Assembly: GCA_965116325.1 (NCBI GenBank)
Contig: OZ220675.1
Span: 2,232,001-2,296,000 of the forward strand
Origin: JAGWBF01 sp965116325
GTDB taxonomy: Bacteria > Chloroflexota > Dehalococcoidia > Lucifugimonadales > JAGWBF01
DNA length: 64,000 bases
Reading direction: 5' to 3'
The notes under the pieces are model-generated. The model searched no databases. It worked only from the letters and a program-made list of their open reading frames with translations, and had not been told where the DNA came from. Below, piece after piece: positions 16,537 through 24,680 of the stretch. A program made the translations under genes and the position numbers. Position 1 is the first letter of the stretch, and the number at the start of each line of letters is the position of its first letter.

Positions 16537-17898
16537 ATTCTAAAGACCGTCATTCGTAAGCTACCCCTGCCCTTTGGCAAAAAAGAGACACCCCTTCCCG
16601 AGCCTGAGACCCCCCAAGCTACCGCAAGTGTTCCGGCGGTTTCTGAGAACGGCAAGCAAGCAGCCCCGCCGGCAGCCCCGCCCAAACGTCCCAAGAAGCG
16701 CACCTCGTCCTCCAAGCGACGCCCATCCCCGGTCCCGGTATCTCAAGAAACGATCCCGCAAGACCATGAAGTGCACCAGTTTGGCCCCCTGCCCGTTGGA
16801 ACCCCGGTCCACAGGGCTCTGGAGGCGCTGGGGTACGAGAACCCCACCCCGATCCAGGAGCAGGTAGTGCCCCTGGTGCGCTCGGGGCAGGATGTAGTGG
16901 GCCAGGCTCAAACTGGCACCGGGAAAACAGCCGCCTTCGGCATCCCCCTCGTGGAGAAGATCGATGTGAAGGGCAGCCCCAAGGTGCAGGCGCTGGTCCT
17001 GGTGCCGACCAGGGAGCTGGCCGTCCAGGTTACCGGTGAGCTGACCAAGCTAGGGAAGTACGTCGGCATTCGGGCCGTCTCCATTTATGGTGGCCGGCCA
17101 ATGAAGCCCCAGATAGAAGCCCTGGGTCGGGCTACCCACGTCGTGGTAGCCACCCCCGGGCGTCTCATGGACCATATGGAGCGGGGCACTGTCGACATCG
17201 GGCAAGTCAGGACCGTGGTGCTGGACGAGGCCGACCAGATGCTGGACATTGGGTTTGCCGATGCTATCGCCTATATCCTCCGCAGCACCCCCCGTTCCCG
17301 CCAGACCCTCCTGTTCTCCGCTACCATCCCTGGACCCATCCGGAACTTGGCGAGGCGGTACCTGCGGGACCCCTTCTGGGTGCGTGTGGGTGGCGACGGC
17401 GAACCCGTCGAGCAGGTGCAGCAGGTGTACTACGAGGTGGCCGACCGGGAGCGCCCCAAGGCTTTGGAGCAGCTACTTACCCAGTCCCCCGTAATCACCC
17501 AGGCGCTGGTCTTCCGCAGGACGAAGATCGGGGTGGACTGGCTCGTTTCCAAGCTCAAGCAGCGGGGCTTCGATATCGAAGCCATACACGGCGACATGCC
17601 CCAGTCTCACCGCCAAGCGGTTATGGAGCGCTTCCGAGCGGGAAGCCTGCGGGTCTTGGTGGCGACCAACGTCGCGGCCCGCGGGTTGGACATCCCAGAG
17701 GTCTCCCACGTCATCAACTACGACATTCCCGACAACCTGGAAGAGTACGTCCATCGCATAGGCCGTACCGCCCGCATGGGGCGGGATGGGGTTGCCATCA
17801 CCTTTGTGTCCGAGTGGGACTTCCCAATGCTGGACACCATTCAGGCCCACGTTGGAGATGACCTGAAGCTGGAGCAGCTAGCCCCCCTGAAGAGCTAG
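16537..17898 (+). CDS. DEAD-box ATP-dependent RNA helicase, probable AUU start
   Basis: The helicase core has all expected motifs: Q motif NPTPIQEQ, AQTGTGKT, PTRELAVQ, ATPGRL, DEAD, SAT, LVATNVAARGLDIPEV and HRIGRTARMG. The core frame stays open far upstream of GTG 16771, giving about 78 more residues rich in Pro, Lys and Ser (PPKRPKKRTSSSKRR), a plausible RNA-binding tail. No ATG, GTG or TTG exists in that stretch. An ATT at 16537 lies 8 nt after a perfect GGAGG (16524-16528), so I place the start there (453 residues). If wrong, translation starts at GTG 16771, which has no good ribosome-binding site and trims little of the core. No genes are cotranscribed with it visibly. Confidence 0.85.
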   Translation: MLKTVIRKLPLPFGKKETPLPEPETPQATASVPAVSENGKQAAPPAAPPKRPKKRTSSSKRRPSPVPVSQETIPQDHEVHQFGPLPVGTPVHRALEALGYENPTPIQEQVVPLVRSGQDVVGQAQTGTGKTAAFGIPLVEKIDVKGSPKVQALVLVPTRELAVQVTGELTKLGKYVGIRAVSIYGGRPMKPQIEALGRATHVVVATPGRLMDHMERGTVDIGQVRTVVLDEADQMLDIGFADAIAYILRSTPRSRQTLLFSATIPGPIRNLARRYLRDPFWVRVGGDGEPVEQVQQVYYEVADRERPKALEQLLTQSPVITQALVFRRTKIGVDWLVSKLKQRGFDIEAIHGDMPQSHRQAVMERFRAGSLRVLVATNVAARGLDIPEVSHVINYDIPDNLEEYVHRIGRTARMGRDGVAITFVSEWDFPMLDTIQAHVGDDLKLEQLAPLKS

Positions 17899-17901
17899 CT
17901 C

Positions 17902-17921
17902 GGGTCGCAGTACTGCGACCC
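17902..17921. terminator. Perfect 20-bp palindrome between convergent genes
   Basis: The sequence GGGTCGCAG-TA-CTGCGACCC lies 3 bp after the helicase stop and 34 bp before the end of the convergent metallopeptidase gene. It can act as a bidirectional stem-loop. No T-run follows, so termination is a guess. Confidence 0.5.
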
Positions 17922-17955
17922 TAAGGGTTCGGTGGAGCACCCCGCTTTGCCGGGT

Positions 17956-19290
17956 CTACTCCAGGCCCAGGGAGATGTGCCAGGCACCCTCCAGGCTGTC
18001 TAGATCGAGTCCATACACCCGCCCTATGGCCGCCTCGTAGGTTGACCCTTCGGAGAACACAGCCAGCAGGTCCTGCATCTTCGACCAGCCGTAGGCATCG
18101 ATCATGTAGTTCACGAGGCTGTAGCTGAGTGCATAAGAGAGGGTGGCGCCCGTGTCCGAGGCGGGAAAGCTGCTGTTGAGGCTCCGCAGGCTTATAAGCT
18201 CTCGGTTCTCTATGGCCTCTTGGAGCGCAACGCGCTGGAAGCCAGGAAGCCCACCCTCGGAATAGACTGCCAACCCCTCATCTAGCCACCTGGGCAGGTC
18301 GCCGAAGCAGTTGAAGGTCACTTCACCGATCAAGAGGTGCGCCAGCTCATGGACAAGCCCCGGAAGGTCCCTTTCGAATTCTTCGGGGTCCACGGTGATC
18401 AGGAGGATATTCTGGGAAGCAAAAGCGAGCCCCCCAGTCCATGCCTGGGCGAAGAGAATTGCTCCCCGCACGTCAGCGGATGTTTCATAGATGAAGGCCT
18501 GTACCGGGGCTTCCAGCTCCCTGCCAAGCTGGAGTACATCCAGCTTGTCTTCGACTGCGCCTGCCAAGCGCTGGCCGAAGTCGGCCCCCCCGGCGTACCA
18601 GTAGAAGGTGATGTTATCAGAGGTGTGGCTTTCCCAGGGGAAGCGGTCGTCGCCGTAAACTACGGACTGCCTGGAAGTGCGATGCTCGTCGCCCTGTTCA
18701 TCCACCACCCTCCAGCGCCACCACACCACTGACCCCGGCGGAATGGAACCGGTGCGGCGCATATCCCAAGTCCAGGTAGCCGAGACCTCGCGCTCCCCTT
18801 CGAATTCGGTGCGAGCGCTGGTGTACGAGGTGGAGGCGCAGGAGAATACCGAATCCGTTCCGAACTCCAAGTCGATGACCTCTACTGCCTGTTCTCCTAC
18901 TCCTTCCATGCTGAAAGTGATGGAGTTGGGCGGGTCAAGGGATGCCTCACTGAGTGCTAGTTCGAACTTTTCGGGAACGGCGGTTGGCTGCTGTGGTGGC
19001 ATGAGCGTGACAACTACAACTGGATCCGGAGTGGCCGACGGCACAGGGGAAGGAGGAGGCGCCTTCGTTGCTGTCGGCTCAGGTGGCGGCGTAGGGGTTG
19101 GCATCGGCTCGGTTGTGGGCATCACGGTCGGTGTGGGTCCGGGGGCTGCCGTAGGTTCTAGGGTTGCCGGTGGCTCGGTCATAGCCGTAGGTGACGGCTC
19201 AGGGGTAGCCGTCGGATTTGCGCCGCCACAGGCCGCCATAGCGAACATGGCGGTGACCGCGAGTAAGATCAGCGCAAATACTCGGATCAT
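17956..19290 (-). CDS. Lipoprotein gluzincin-type metallopeptidase with Pro/Thr-rich linker
   Basis: A 444-residue exported protein. The N terminus is a lipoprotein signal (LLAVTAMFAMAAC). A low-complexity linker rich in Pro, Thr, Glu and Ala (about residues 24-95) follows. The C-terminal half has HELAHLLIGE and LPRWLDEGLAVYSEGG, i.e. HExxH with a downstream Glu, as in peptidase MA-like families. The start codon overlaps the stop of the preceding oligopeptide-binding protein by 4 bp. A role in cutting peptides at the cell surface for uptake is plausible but inferred from that neighbour. Confidence 0.8.
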   Translation of the reverse strand: MIRVFALILLAVTAMFAMAACGGANPTATPEPSPTAMTEPPATLEPTAAPGPTPTVMPTTEPMPTPTPPPEPTATKAPPPSPVPSATPDPVVVVTLMPPQQPTAVPEKFELALSEASLDPPNSITFSMEGVGEQAVEVIDLEFGTDSVFSCASTSYTSARTEFEGEREVSATWTWDMRRTGSIPPGSVVWWRWRVVDEQGDEHRTSRQSVVYGDDRFPWESHTSDNITFYWYAGGADFGQRLAGAVEDKLDVLQLGRELEAPVQAFIYETSADVRGAILFAQAWTGGLAFASQNILLITVDPEEFERDLPGLVHELAHLLIGEVTFNCFGDLPRWLDEGLAVYSEGGLPGFQRVALQEAIENRELISLRSLNSSFPASDTGATLSYALSYSLVNYMIDAYGWSKMQDLLAVFSEGSTYEAAIGRVYGLDLDSLEGAWHISLGLE

Positions 19291-21317
19291 TGCCCGTGCT
19301 CAATGGACAGATTTTGGAGCTGCTGCACGCCGATGGGGGTAAGCTCGTACCCCTTCACGTAGGTTTGGACCAGGGAATATTCGCGGGTGTGCCACAGGGG
19401 CACTACGACCCAATCAACCAGGATCATCTGCTCCGCTTGCTGGTAGAGCTCAGTGCGGCGGGCTGTGTCCTGCTCGATGGCAGCCTCTTTCAGCAGGGCG
19501 TCCAGATCCGGGTTGCTGTATGCGAAGTTGTTTGATTCGCTTTCACTGTGGAAAAGCACATCCAGGAAGTTCTGCGGGTCCGGGTAGTCAGCACACCAGC
19601 CTGCAATGAAGACGCCAAGCTCATGGTTGTCCAAGCGGTTCAGGCGGTCAGAGAAATCGAATATGCCAACAGACTCTACGTCCAGACCCAAATGCTCTTG
19701 CCACGCCCAGTGGATCGCCCCGCTGGAGGCATAGGACCTGATCGTGGGCAGGTTTTCCCCTCCACCATAGGTGGACTCATTGAGGAGTTGTCGGGCCGTC
19801 GCGGCATCGTGAGCGAAAGGCTCCAGGTCTCCGTTGTGGGCTGGCATCCCCGGAGGAAGTATGCCAGCTGCCCTCTCGACCAGCCCTCGGCTAGAAACCT
19901 CCACCTGCTTGTCCAACTCCAGCGCCAGGGCCAGGGCTTGACGCACCTTCGGGTCATCGAAGGGAGGCTGGGTTACGTTGAACCCCAGGTAGCTAGTACA
20001 AAAATCGGTACCTTCGCGAAGCTGGTCGTGGATGGTGCTGGACGGGTCGCGAGCGCGGTCTATCTGGTACGAGCTCAAGCTGACGATGTCGATCTCGCCG
20101 TTCTCGTACATCTGGAAGGGTCTCCCCCCGAATATCAGGTACACCGAGTGGGCAAGGGCAGGGGTCCCTCCGTACCAGTCTTCGTTCCGCTCCAGGATGA
20201 GAAGCTCATCCTTATTCCAGACCTTCATCTTGAATGGGCCGGTGCCGTTGGGGGCGTCAGTCCAGTTCTCTCCCGACTCCACGTTGGACCGGTCCACCAC
20301 GTAGGCTGTCGGGTACACGAGCTTGGAGAGGAAGTAGGGGTAGGGAGCTTCGATGGTGACTCGAAGAGTTTTCTCGTTCAGGACCTCGACCCCGGCGAGC
20401 TCTCCAGTCACCCCTTCGGCCACATCCTTAGCGCCGACGATGTCCCCCAGGTATGTTACGGCAACGGGGGAATGGGTATCCGGGTCCAGGGCCCGCTCCC
20501 ATGAATACTTGAAGTCGGCCGCTGTAACCTGGGTGCCGTCGTGGAACCTGACGGCGTCTTTGAGCGTGAAGGTGTAGATGGTCCCGTCACCTGAGATTGA
20601 CCAGCTCTCGGCGATGTCAGGCACAAGGTCCAGGTTGGTGTCCAGCTTGACCAGACCGCTGAAGATTGCGCCGACAAGGTCCGAGGGGCCGAAGCGGGAG
20701 AGGGCCGGGTCCAGGCTCAGGATCTCGCCCCAGTACTGAAACAGGGAATCGTCTCTGGACGCGCCGAAGGGAGCGGGGGATTCCAGGACGAAGCTGTCCA
20801 CAAAGGCGGTTGTTTGAGGGGCGACGGCATCCCAGGCATCCTGAGGTGCCTGCACACGAAGCAGGAATATCTGGGACCCTCGTATGACCACCTGCCAGAG
20901 CTCTTGAATTGGGGGCCCTTCCTGCCTTTCGTATCCAAATGTGGTCTGGTGGGCGGAAGAGGAGCCGGGAACTGAAATTGGGTCGCTGCTCACGATCGTT
21001 ACAGCGCCGAATCCCGCTATCTGTGAGTTGCCCCAGTCTTCCGCTAAGGTGTCTTCGAGGCTGCGAATCACCCACACCTGACCTGCGAGACCGATGTTCG
21101 AGGATGGGGCGCTGATTAAGAGGAGGGGACGGGAGTCTTCCCGTTCTTGGCCCACCCAGCCCGCGGGGAGGGTTACAGAGAATCCCTCGGTGGTGTTGCG
21201 GTAAAGGCCTGTGACTGCGCCGTCCTGGGGAGATACCAGCCCCGGAGCAAGGGACAGGGTTGCCAGGCCGACCAGCAGCAGGGCTACAAGTGTCAGGAAT
21301 TTAGGCACGGGGGACAT
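19287..21317 (-). CDS. Oligopeptide-type ABC substrate-binding protein with N-terminal extra domain
   Basis: A 676-residue exported protein. After a signal sequence (KFLTLVALLLVGLATLSLA) there is an extra domain of about 150 residues (YRNTTEGFSVTLPAGW ... AFVDSF) that looks like a PsbP/DUF1795 fold. An SBP_bac_5 (OppA/DppA-like) domain follows: SLDPALS, LVPDIAESW, FTLKDAVRFHDG, NGTGPFKM and IAGWCADYPDPQNFLD. No permease or ATPase genes are adjacent, so it may use a distant transporter or sense peptides. ATG 21317 begins the signal peptide; the longer frame is not supported. Confidence 0.85.
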   Translation of the reverse strand: MSPVPKFLTLVALLLVGLATLSLAPGLVSPQDGAVTGLYRNTTEGFSVTLPAGWVGQEREDSRPLLLISAPSSNIGLAGQVWVIRSLEDTLAEDWGNSQIAGFGAVTIVSSDPISVPGSSSAHQTTFGYERQEGPPIQELWQVVIRGSQIFLLRVQAPQDAWDAVAPQTTAFVDSFVLESPAPFGASRDDSLFQYWGEILSLDPALSRFGPSDLVGAIFSGLVKLDTNLDLVPDIAESWSISGDGTIYTFTLKDAVRFHDGTQVTAADFKYSWERALDPDTHSPVAVTYLGDIVGAKDVAEGVTGELAGVEVLNEKTLRVTIEAPYPYFLSKLVYPTAYVVDRSNVESGENWTDAPNGTGPFKMKVWNKDELLILERNEDWYGGTPALAHSVYLIFGGRPFQMYENGEIDIVSLSSYQIDRARDPSSTIHDQLREGTDFCTSYLGFNVTQPPFDDPKVRQALALALELDKQVEVSSRGLVERAAGILPPGMPAHNGDLEPFAHDAATARQLLNESTYGGGENLPTIRSYASSGAIHWAWQEHLGLDVESVGIFDFSDRLNRLDNHELGVFIAGWCADYPDPQNFLDVLFHSESESNNFAYSNPDLDALLKEAAIEQDTARRTELYQQAEQMILVDWVVVPLWHTREYSLVQTYVKGYELTPIGVQQLQNLSIEHGQ

Positions 21318-21448
21318 TATACATGGGGAATCAGGATCGGGAAGCCTCGATTGCGCCGATTCTCCGCAAGTTGCTTGGGCGCCCCGGCGCATTAATCCCC
21401 GGACTGGCAGCTTTCCGGGTGCCCGACTCGGGAATAGGTGAAGCCCAA

Positions 21449-23404
21449 CTATACTTGGAGTCCGTCGAGATTCTCAATGTGGATGGGGTCCAGTTGGTCT
21501 GCAGGTCGGAAGTCGAAAATGCGTGAATAGAACTGGAACTCGGCGGCTAGGCACTGCTTTATGGTCTCGGCCTTGCGAAAGCCGTGCTGCTCCCCCTCGA
21601 AGGCCAGGTAGGCTGTGGGCACTCCGTTGGCCTTCAGAGCGTTGAACATCTCTTCGGACTGGGATGCAGGCACGATAGTGTCATCAAGACCCTGGAAAAA
21701 GATGACCGGGCAGGATAAGTGTTGCGGGAAGTTGATGGGTGAGCGCTCGACGTACCTGCGACGGTGCAGGGGATAGGGGCCCACGAGGCCGACGAGGCTG
21801 TAGGCGTCGAACTTGTGGATGTCAGTCAGCAGGGCCTCCAGGTCGCTTACCCCGAAGTAGCTTGCGCCGGCCTTGAACACATCCCTGAAGGTCAGAGCAG
21901 CCAGCGCAGTGAACCCTCCGGCGCTTCCCCCACTGATTGCGATCCGGTCGCCATCCACATCCCCCCGTTCGACCATGTACAGGGCGGCGTTTACGCAGTC
22001 GTCAACGTCCACCACACCCCACTCGCCGATCAGGCGCTCGCGGTAGTCCCTCCCGTATCCTGTGCTGCCGCCGTAGTTGACGTCCAGGACCGCAAATCCC
22101 CGGCTGGTCCAGTACTGGACGGTCAGGCTGAGGTCGGCCTTGGCGGCGCTGTGCGGGCCGCCGTGGCAGGTTACCAGCATGGGCGGTTTCTCGTTTTCCG
22201 GAGCTGCAAAGTCCTGGTTATATGGCGGATAGAAGAAGGCGTGGGCGGAAAGGCCGCCGTAGGTGGGGAACTCGACGGCCTCGGGAACGGACACGAAACC
22301 CGGCGGCACCTCATCGTCGCTTTCCACCCTGAGGACCGTGACGTGTTCATCTTCGATACTGATCTCCACAAGGGACATGGCGTGCGTGGGGGACCCGGCC
22401 ACCATCGCCACCCTACCATCGCCAGCTTGGAGGTCGCCGTGTCCCATTTCAGTGTAGGGGAACTCAATGGGTACCAGTCTTCCGTCTTCGAGAAATATGC
22501 GTCCCAGCCTCCAGGTGCCTTTCTGGACGTAGCTGCAGACCAGGGTGTTGGGCGAGTCGAAGCCGTAGGAGCACATCCCGACCCACCAGTTGGATCTGGA
22601 GAACTCGGCCTCCATCGGAAGCAAGGGCTCCACATAACTATGTCGCCACCGGTAAAGGTTGGCCCAGCCCGTGCGGTCGGAGATGAAGTACAGGTCGCCC
22701 GCGGGAGACCATTCCGGTTGAACCACTGCCTCATCCACGCTGCCTGCCACCAGGGTTGGCTCTCCCAGCTGTCCGTTGTCTCGGAAGGGCGCTGTCCAGA
22801 GGTGGGTGCCGTCCCAGGGCATATTGGGATGGTCCCAGGTGAGCCACGCCAGCCTTGAGCCGTCGGGGCTCACGCAGGGCGAGCTGTGAAAGTCGTTGTC
22901 GGTCAAGAGTACCCTTGGGTCCCGCCTGCCCTGGGTATCCAGTGAGACGATCTCGCTGAGGGGATGGTCGGCATCTGGATCGCTATGGTTCTCCCGGATA
23001 CAGATCAATCTGTCTGGCCCAGGGTGCATTACTTTGCTGCCGTAGCGGAAATCTCCTTCGGACGTGATAGGGACGGGCGCACCTCCGGGAAGCTGGCGGT
23101 AGACCCGATGGTCTGCGCTGTTCGAGAAGTAAATGACCTCATCGGCGACGGTGAAGCCCCGGGTCCCGTACTCGTTCACCATGCTTCCCACGCTGTAGCC
23201 CGGGGGAGTCGTGTCCTCAAGCTCACCGGCCCGGGTCCGCTTGACGATTACGGTACGCCCGTCTTCGGCGGGGCGGACTTCTGCCCAGTAGGTATCCGGT
23301 CCGTCCAGCGAAATGCGAAGAAGACCGACGGTGCCGTGGGCGACCATGTCCAGCGTAACGGGAGACTCCCAAGAGCCGAAGGGCGCGACTGTGGAAAGGG
23401 TCAT
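21449..23404 (-). CDS. S9 family prolyl oligopeptidase / acylaminoacyl-peptidase-like
   Basis: A 651-residue serine peptidase. The N-terminal two thirds are beta-propeller-like repeats (SPCVSPDGSRLAWL, QPEWSPAGDLYFISD). The C-terminal alpha/beta-hydrolase has the nucleophile in ISGGSAGGFTAL, the Asp in FFQGLDDTIVP and the His in GEQHGFRK. No signal peptide is seen, so it probably cleaves short peptides in the cytoplasm. It lies upstream of the peptide-binding protein and metallopeptidase on the same strand, fitting a peptide-use cluster. Confidence 0.9.
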   Translation of the reverse strand: MTLSTVAPFGSWESPVTLDMVAHGTVGLLRISLDGPDTYWAEVRPAEDGRTVIVKRTRAGELEDTTPPGYSVGSMVNEYGTRGFTVADEVIYFSNSADHRVYRQLPGGAPVPITSEGDFRYGSKVMHPGPDRLICIRENHSDPDADHPLSEIVSLDTQGRRDPRVLLTDNDFHSSPCVSPDGSRLAWLTWDHPNMPWDGTHLWTAPFRDNGQLGEPTLVAGSVDEAVVQPEWSPAGDLYFISDRTGWANLYRWRHSYVEPLLPMEAEFSRSNWWVGMCSYGFDSPNTLVCSYVQKGTWRLGRIFLEDGRLVPIEFPYTEMGHGDLQAGDGRVAMVAGSPTHAMSLVEISIEDEHVTVLRVESDDEVPPGFVSVPEAVEFPTYGGLSAHAFFYPPYNQDFAAPENEKPPMLVTCHGGPHSAAKADLSLTVQYWTSRGFAVLDVNYGGSTGYGRDYRERLIGEWGVVDVDDCVNAALYMVERGDVDGDRIAISGGSAGGFTALAALTFRDVFKAGASYFGVSDLEALLTDIHKFDAYSLVGLVGPYPLHRRRYVERSPINFPQHLSCPVIFFQGLDDTIVPASQSEEMFNALKANGVPTAYLAFEGEQHGFRKAETIKQCLAAEFQFYSRIFDFRPADQLDPIHIENLDGLQV

Positions 23405-23481
23405 GCGAAAGGCCTGCCTTAGGGGGAATATCTAAAGGAAAAGGCTTCATAAAGCGTACCAGAATGCCGTTTCTTCTGCTA

Positions 23482-23487
23482 TATAAT
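23482..23487 (+). promoter_or_regulatory. Probable -10 box of the ATP-grasp gene
   Basis: TATAAT stands about 140 bp before the ATP-grasp start; no good -35 is seen. Transcripts starting near 23494 would carry the structured leader at 23539-23585. Confidence 0.4.
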
Positions 23488-23538
23488 TGGCGGCGCCCAC
23501 GATTGGATGGGAAGTTAGAGAAACTACTTGAGGCAGCC

Positions 23539-23585
23539 TCGGGCTATTCAGCCCGACGAGACATGGCTGACGAGGTCTCGTCGGG
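23539..23585 (+). promoter_or_regulatory. Leader with two mutually exclusive hairpins
   Basis: Hairpin 1 pairs TCGGGCT (23539-23545) with AGCCCGA (23550-23556) around a 4-nt loop. Hairpin 2 pairs CCCGACGAGAC (23552-23562) with GTCTCGTCGGG (23575-23585), a perfect 11-bp stem. The two share bases 23552-23556 and cannot form together. No T-run follows. It lies in the 5' leader of the ATP-grasp gene and may be an attenuator or unknown regulatory RNA. Confidence 0.5.
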
Positions 23586-23629
23586 GATTTGCATAACTTT
23601 GAGATCTTTAATTCGGAGGAAACCCATTA

Positions 23630-24625
23630 ATGCCGGAAACTTATGACGTAGTTATTTCGAGCCCATTCCCCAACTATGATTTCTTCTCCCAGCGGATGAT
23701 GGAGTTGTGCGGCCAGATGGGGCTCAGCTTCTTCTTCGTAAATGATGTTTGGATAAAAGAATTCACGGAAAAGCTGACGAACAAAGAGGTGTCTGCCAGG
23801 GTGCTTCTGGACCTGTCTGCCTCTCAGACCGAGGAAGACGACCCCTACACGATGCTGGCCAAGGAGGTCAAGAGTCAGAAGGGGTACATTATCGACGACC
23901 CGGACATCACCGCCAAGGTGGCCCATAAAGGGCACTTCCACAAGGTTCTCCAGCAGAACAACGTCCCAGTGCCCGAGACGATAGTTGTCCAAAGAGATGA
24001 GCTGGAGAGCTTTGAGATTACCGACGAGGTGGCTCGCAAAGTGGGCACTCCTTTCGTGGTCAAGCCGGCGTGGGGGGATTCGGGCGTAGGGGTTGTGGTC
24101 GGGGCCACCTCCAAGAAGGACCTCCTTCAATCGGCGGAGGAAACTCCTCTCTCGGACGCATTCCTGCTGCAGCACACAGTCACACCCAGGAAGCTCGGCC
24201 GTTTTTTGGGATGGTTCCGCCTCTACTATATCTGCGGCGAGGTAATTCCATGCTGGTGGGACCCCTCCACCCATGAGTACCACCTGGTCGCACCCAGCGA
24301 GATGCGCCGTTACCACCTGTCCCCCCTACGGCGAATCGTTCGCGGGATAGCCCAGGCATCCAAGATGAAGAAATTCAGCTGTGAGGTCTGCCTGGACGAA
24401 GACGGGAAGTTCTATGCGGTCGACTACGTGAACGCCGACCCGGATATGAACCCCCAGTCGTACTACGACAACGGTGTGCCCGATGAGGTGGTGCGCCACA
24501 TCGTCTGGCTTCTCTTCATCGATGCCATGCGGGTGGTCAAGCGTCGGCATGGTTTCTTCGACGAGGACCTTGAAGAGGCCCAAGCGGACTGGCTCGAGCA
24601 GCGCCGCCTGCAGCAGGGAAAGTAG
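23630..24625 (+). CDS. ATP-grasp domain protein
   Basis: A 331-residue protein with an ATP-grasp fold: TPFVVKPAWGDSGVGVVVG (about residues 141-159) binds ATP, and FYAVDYVNADPDMNPQ near residue 270 carries the metal-binding acidic and Asn residues. It begins with a strong cggagga site before ATG 23630. ATP-grasp enzymes join a carboxylate to an amine or thiol; the substrate here is unknown. It stands alone between the S9 peptidase (divergent) and mgtE (convergent). Confidence 0.75.
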   Translation: MPETYDVVISSPFPNYDFFSQRMMELCGQMGLSFFFVNDVWIKEFTEKLTNKEVSARVLLDLSASQTEEDDPYTMLAKEVKSQKGYIIDDPDITAKVAHKGHFHKVLQQNNVPVPETIVVQRDELESFEITDEVARKVGTPFVVKPAWGDSGVGVVVGATSKKDLLQSAEETPLSDAFLLQHTVTPRKLGRFLGWFRLYYICGEVIPCWWDPSTHEYHLVAPSEMRRYHLSPLRRIVRGIAQASKMKKFSCEVCLDEDGKFYAVDYVNADPDMNPQSYYDNGVPDEVVRHIVWLLFIDAMRVVKRRHGFFDEDLEEAQADWLEQRRLQQGK

Positions 24626-24680
24626 CCGCCCGCTCGCACAGGCAGCTCAACAATCAGACTAAGCTGGCTGTGCTGGGTCC

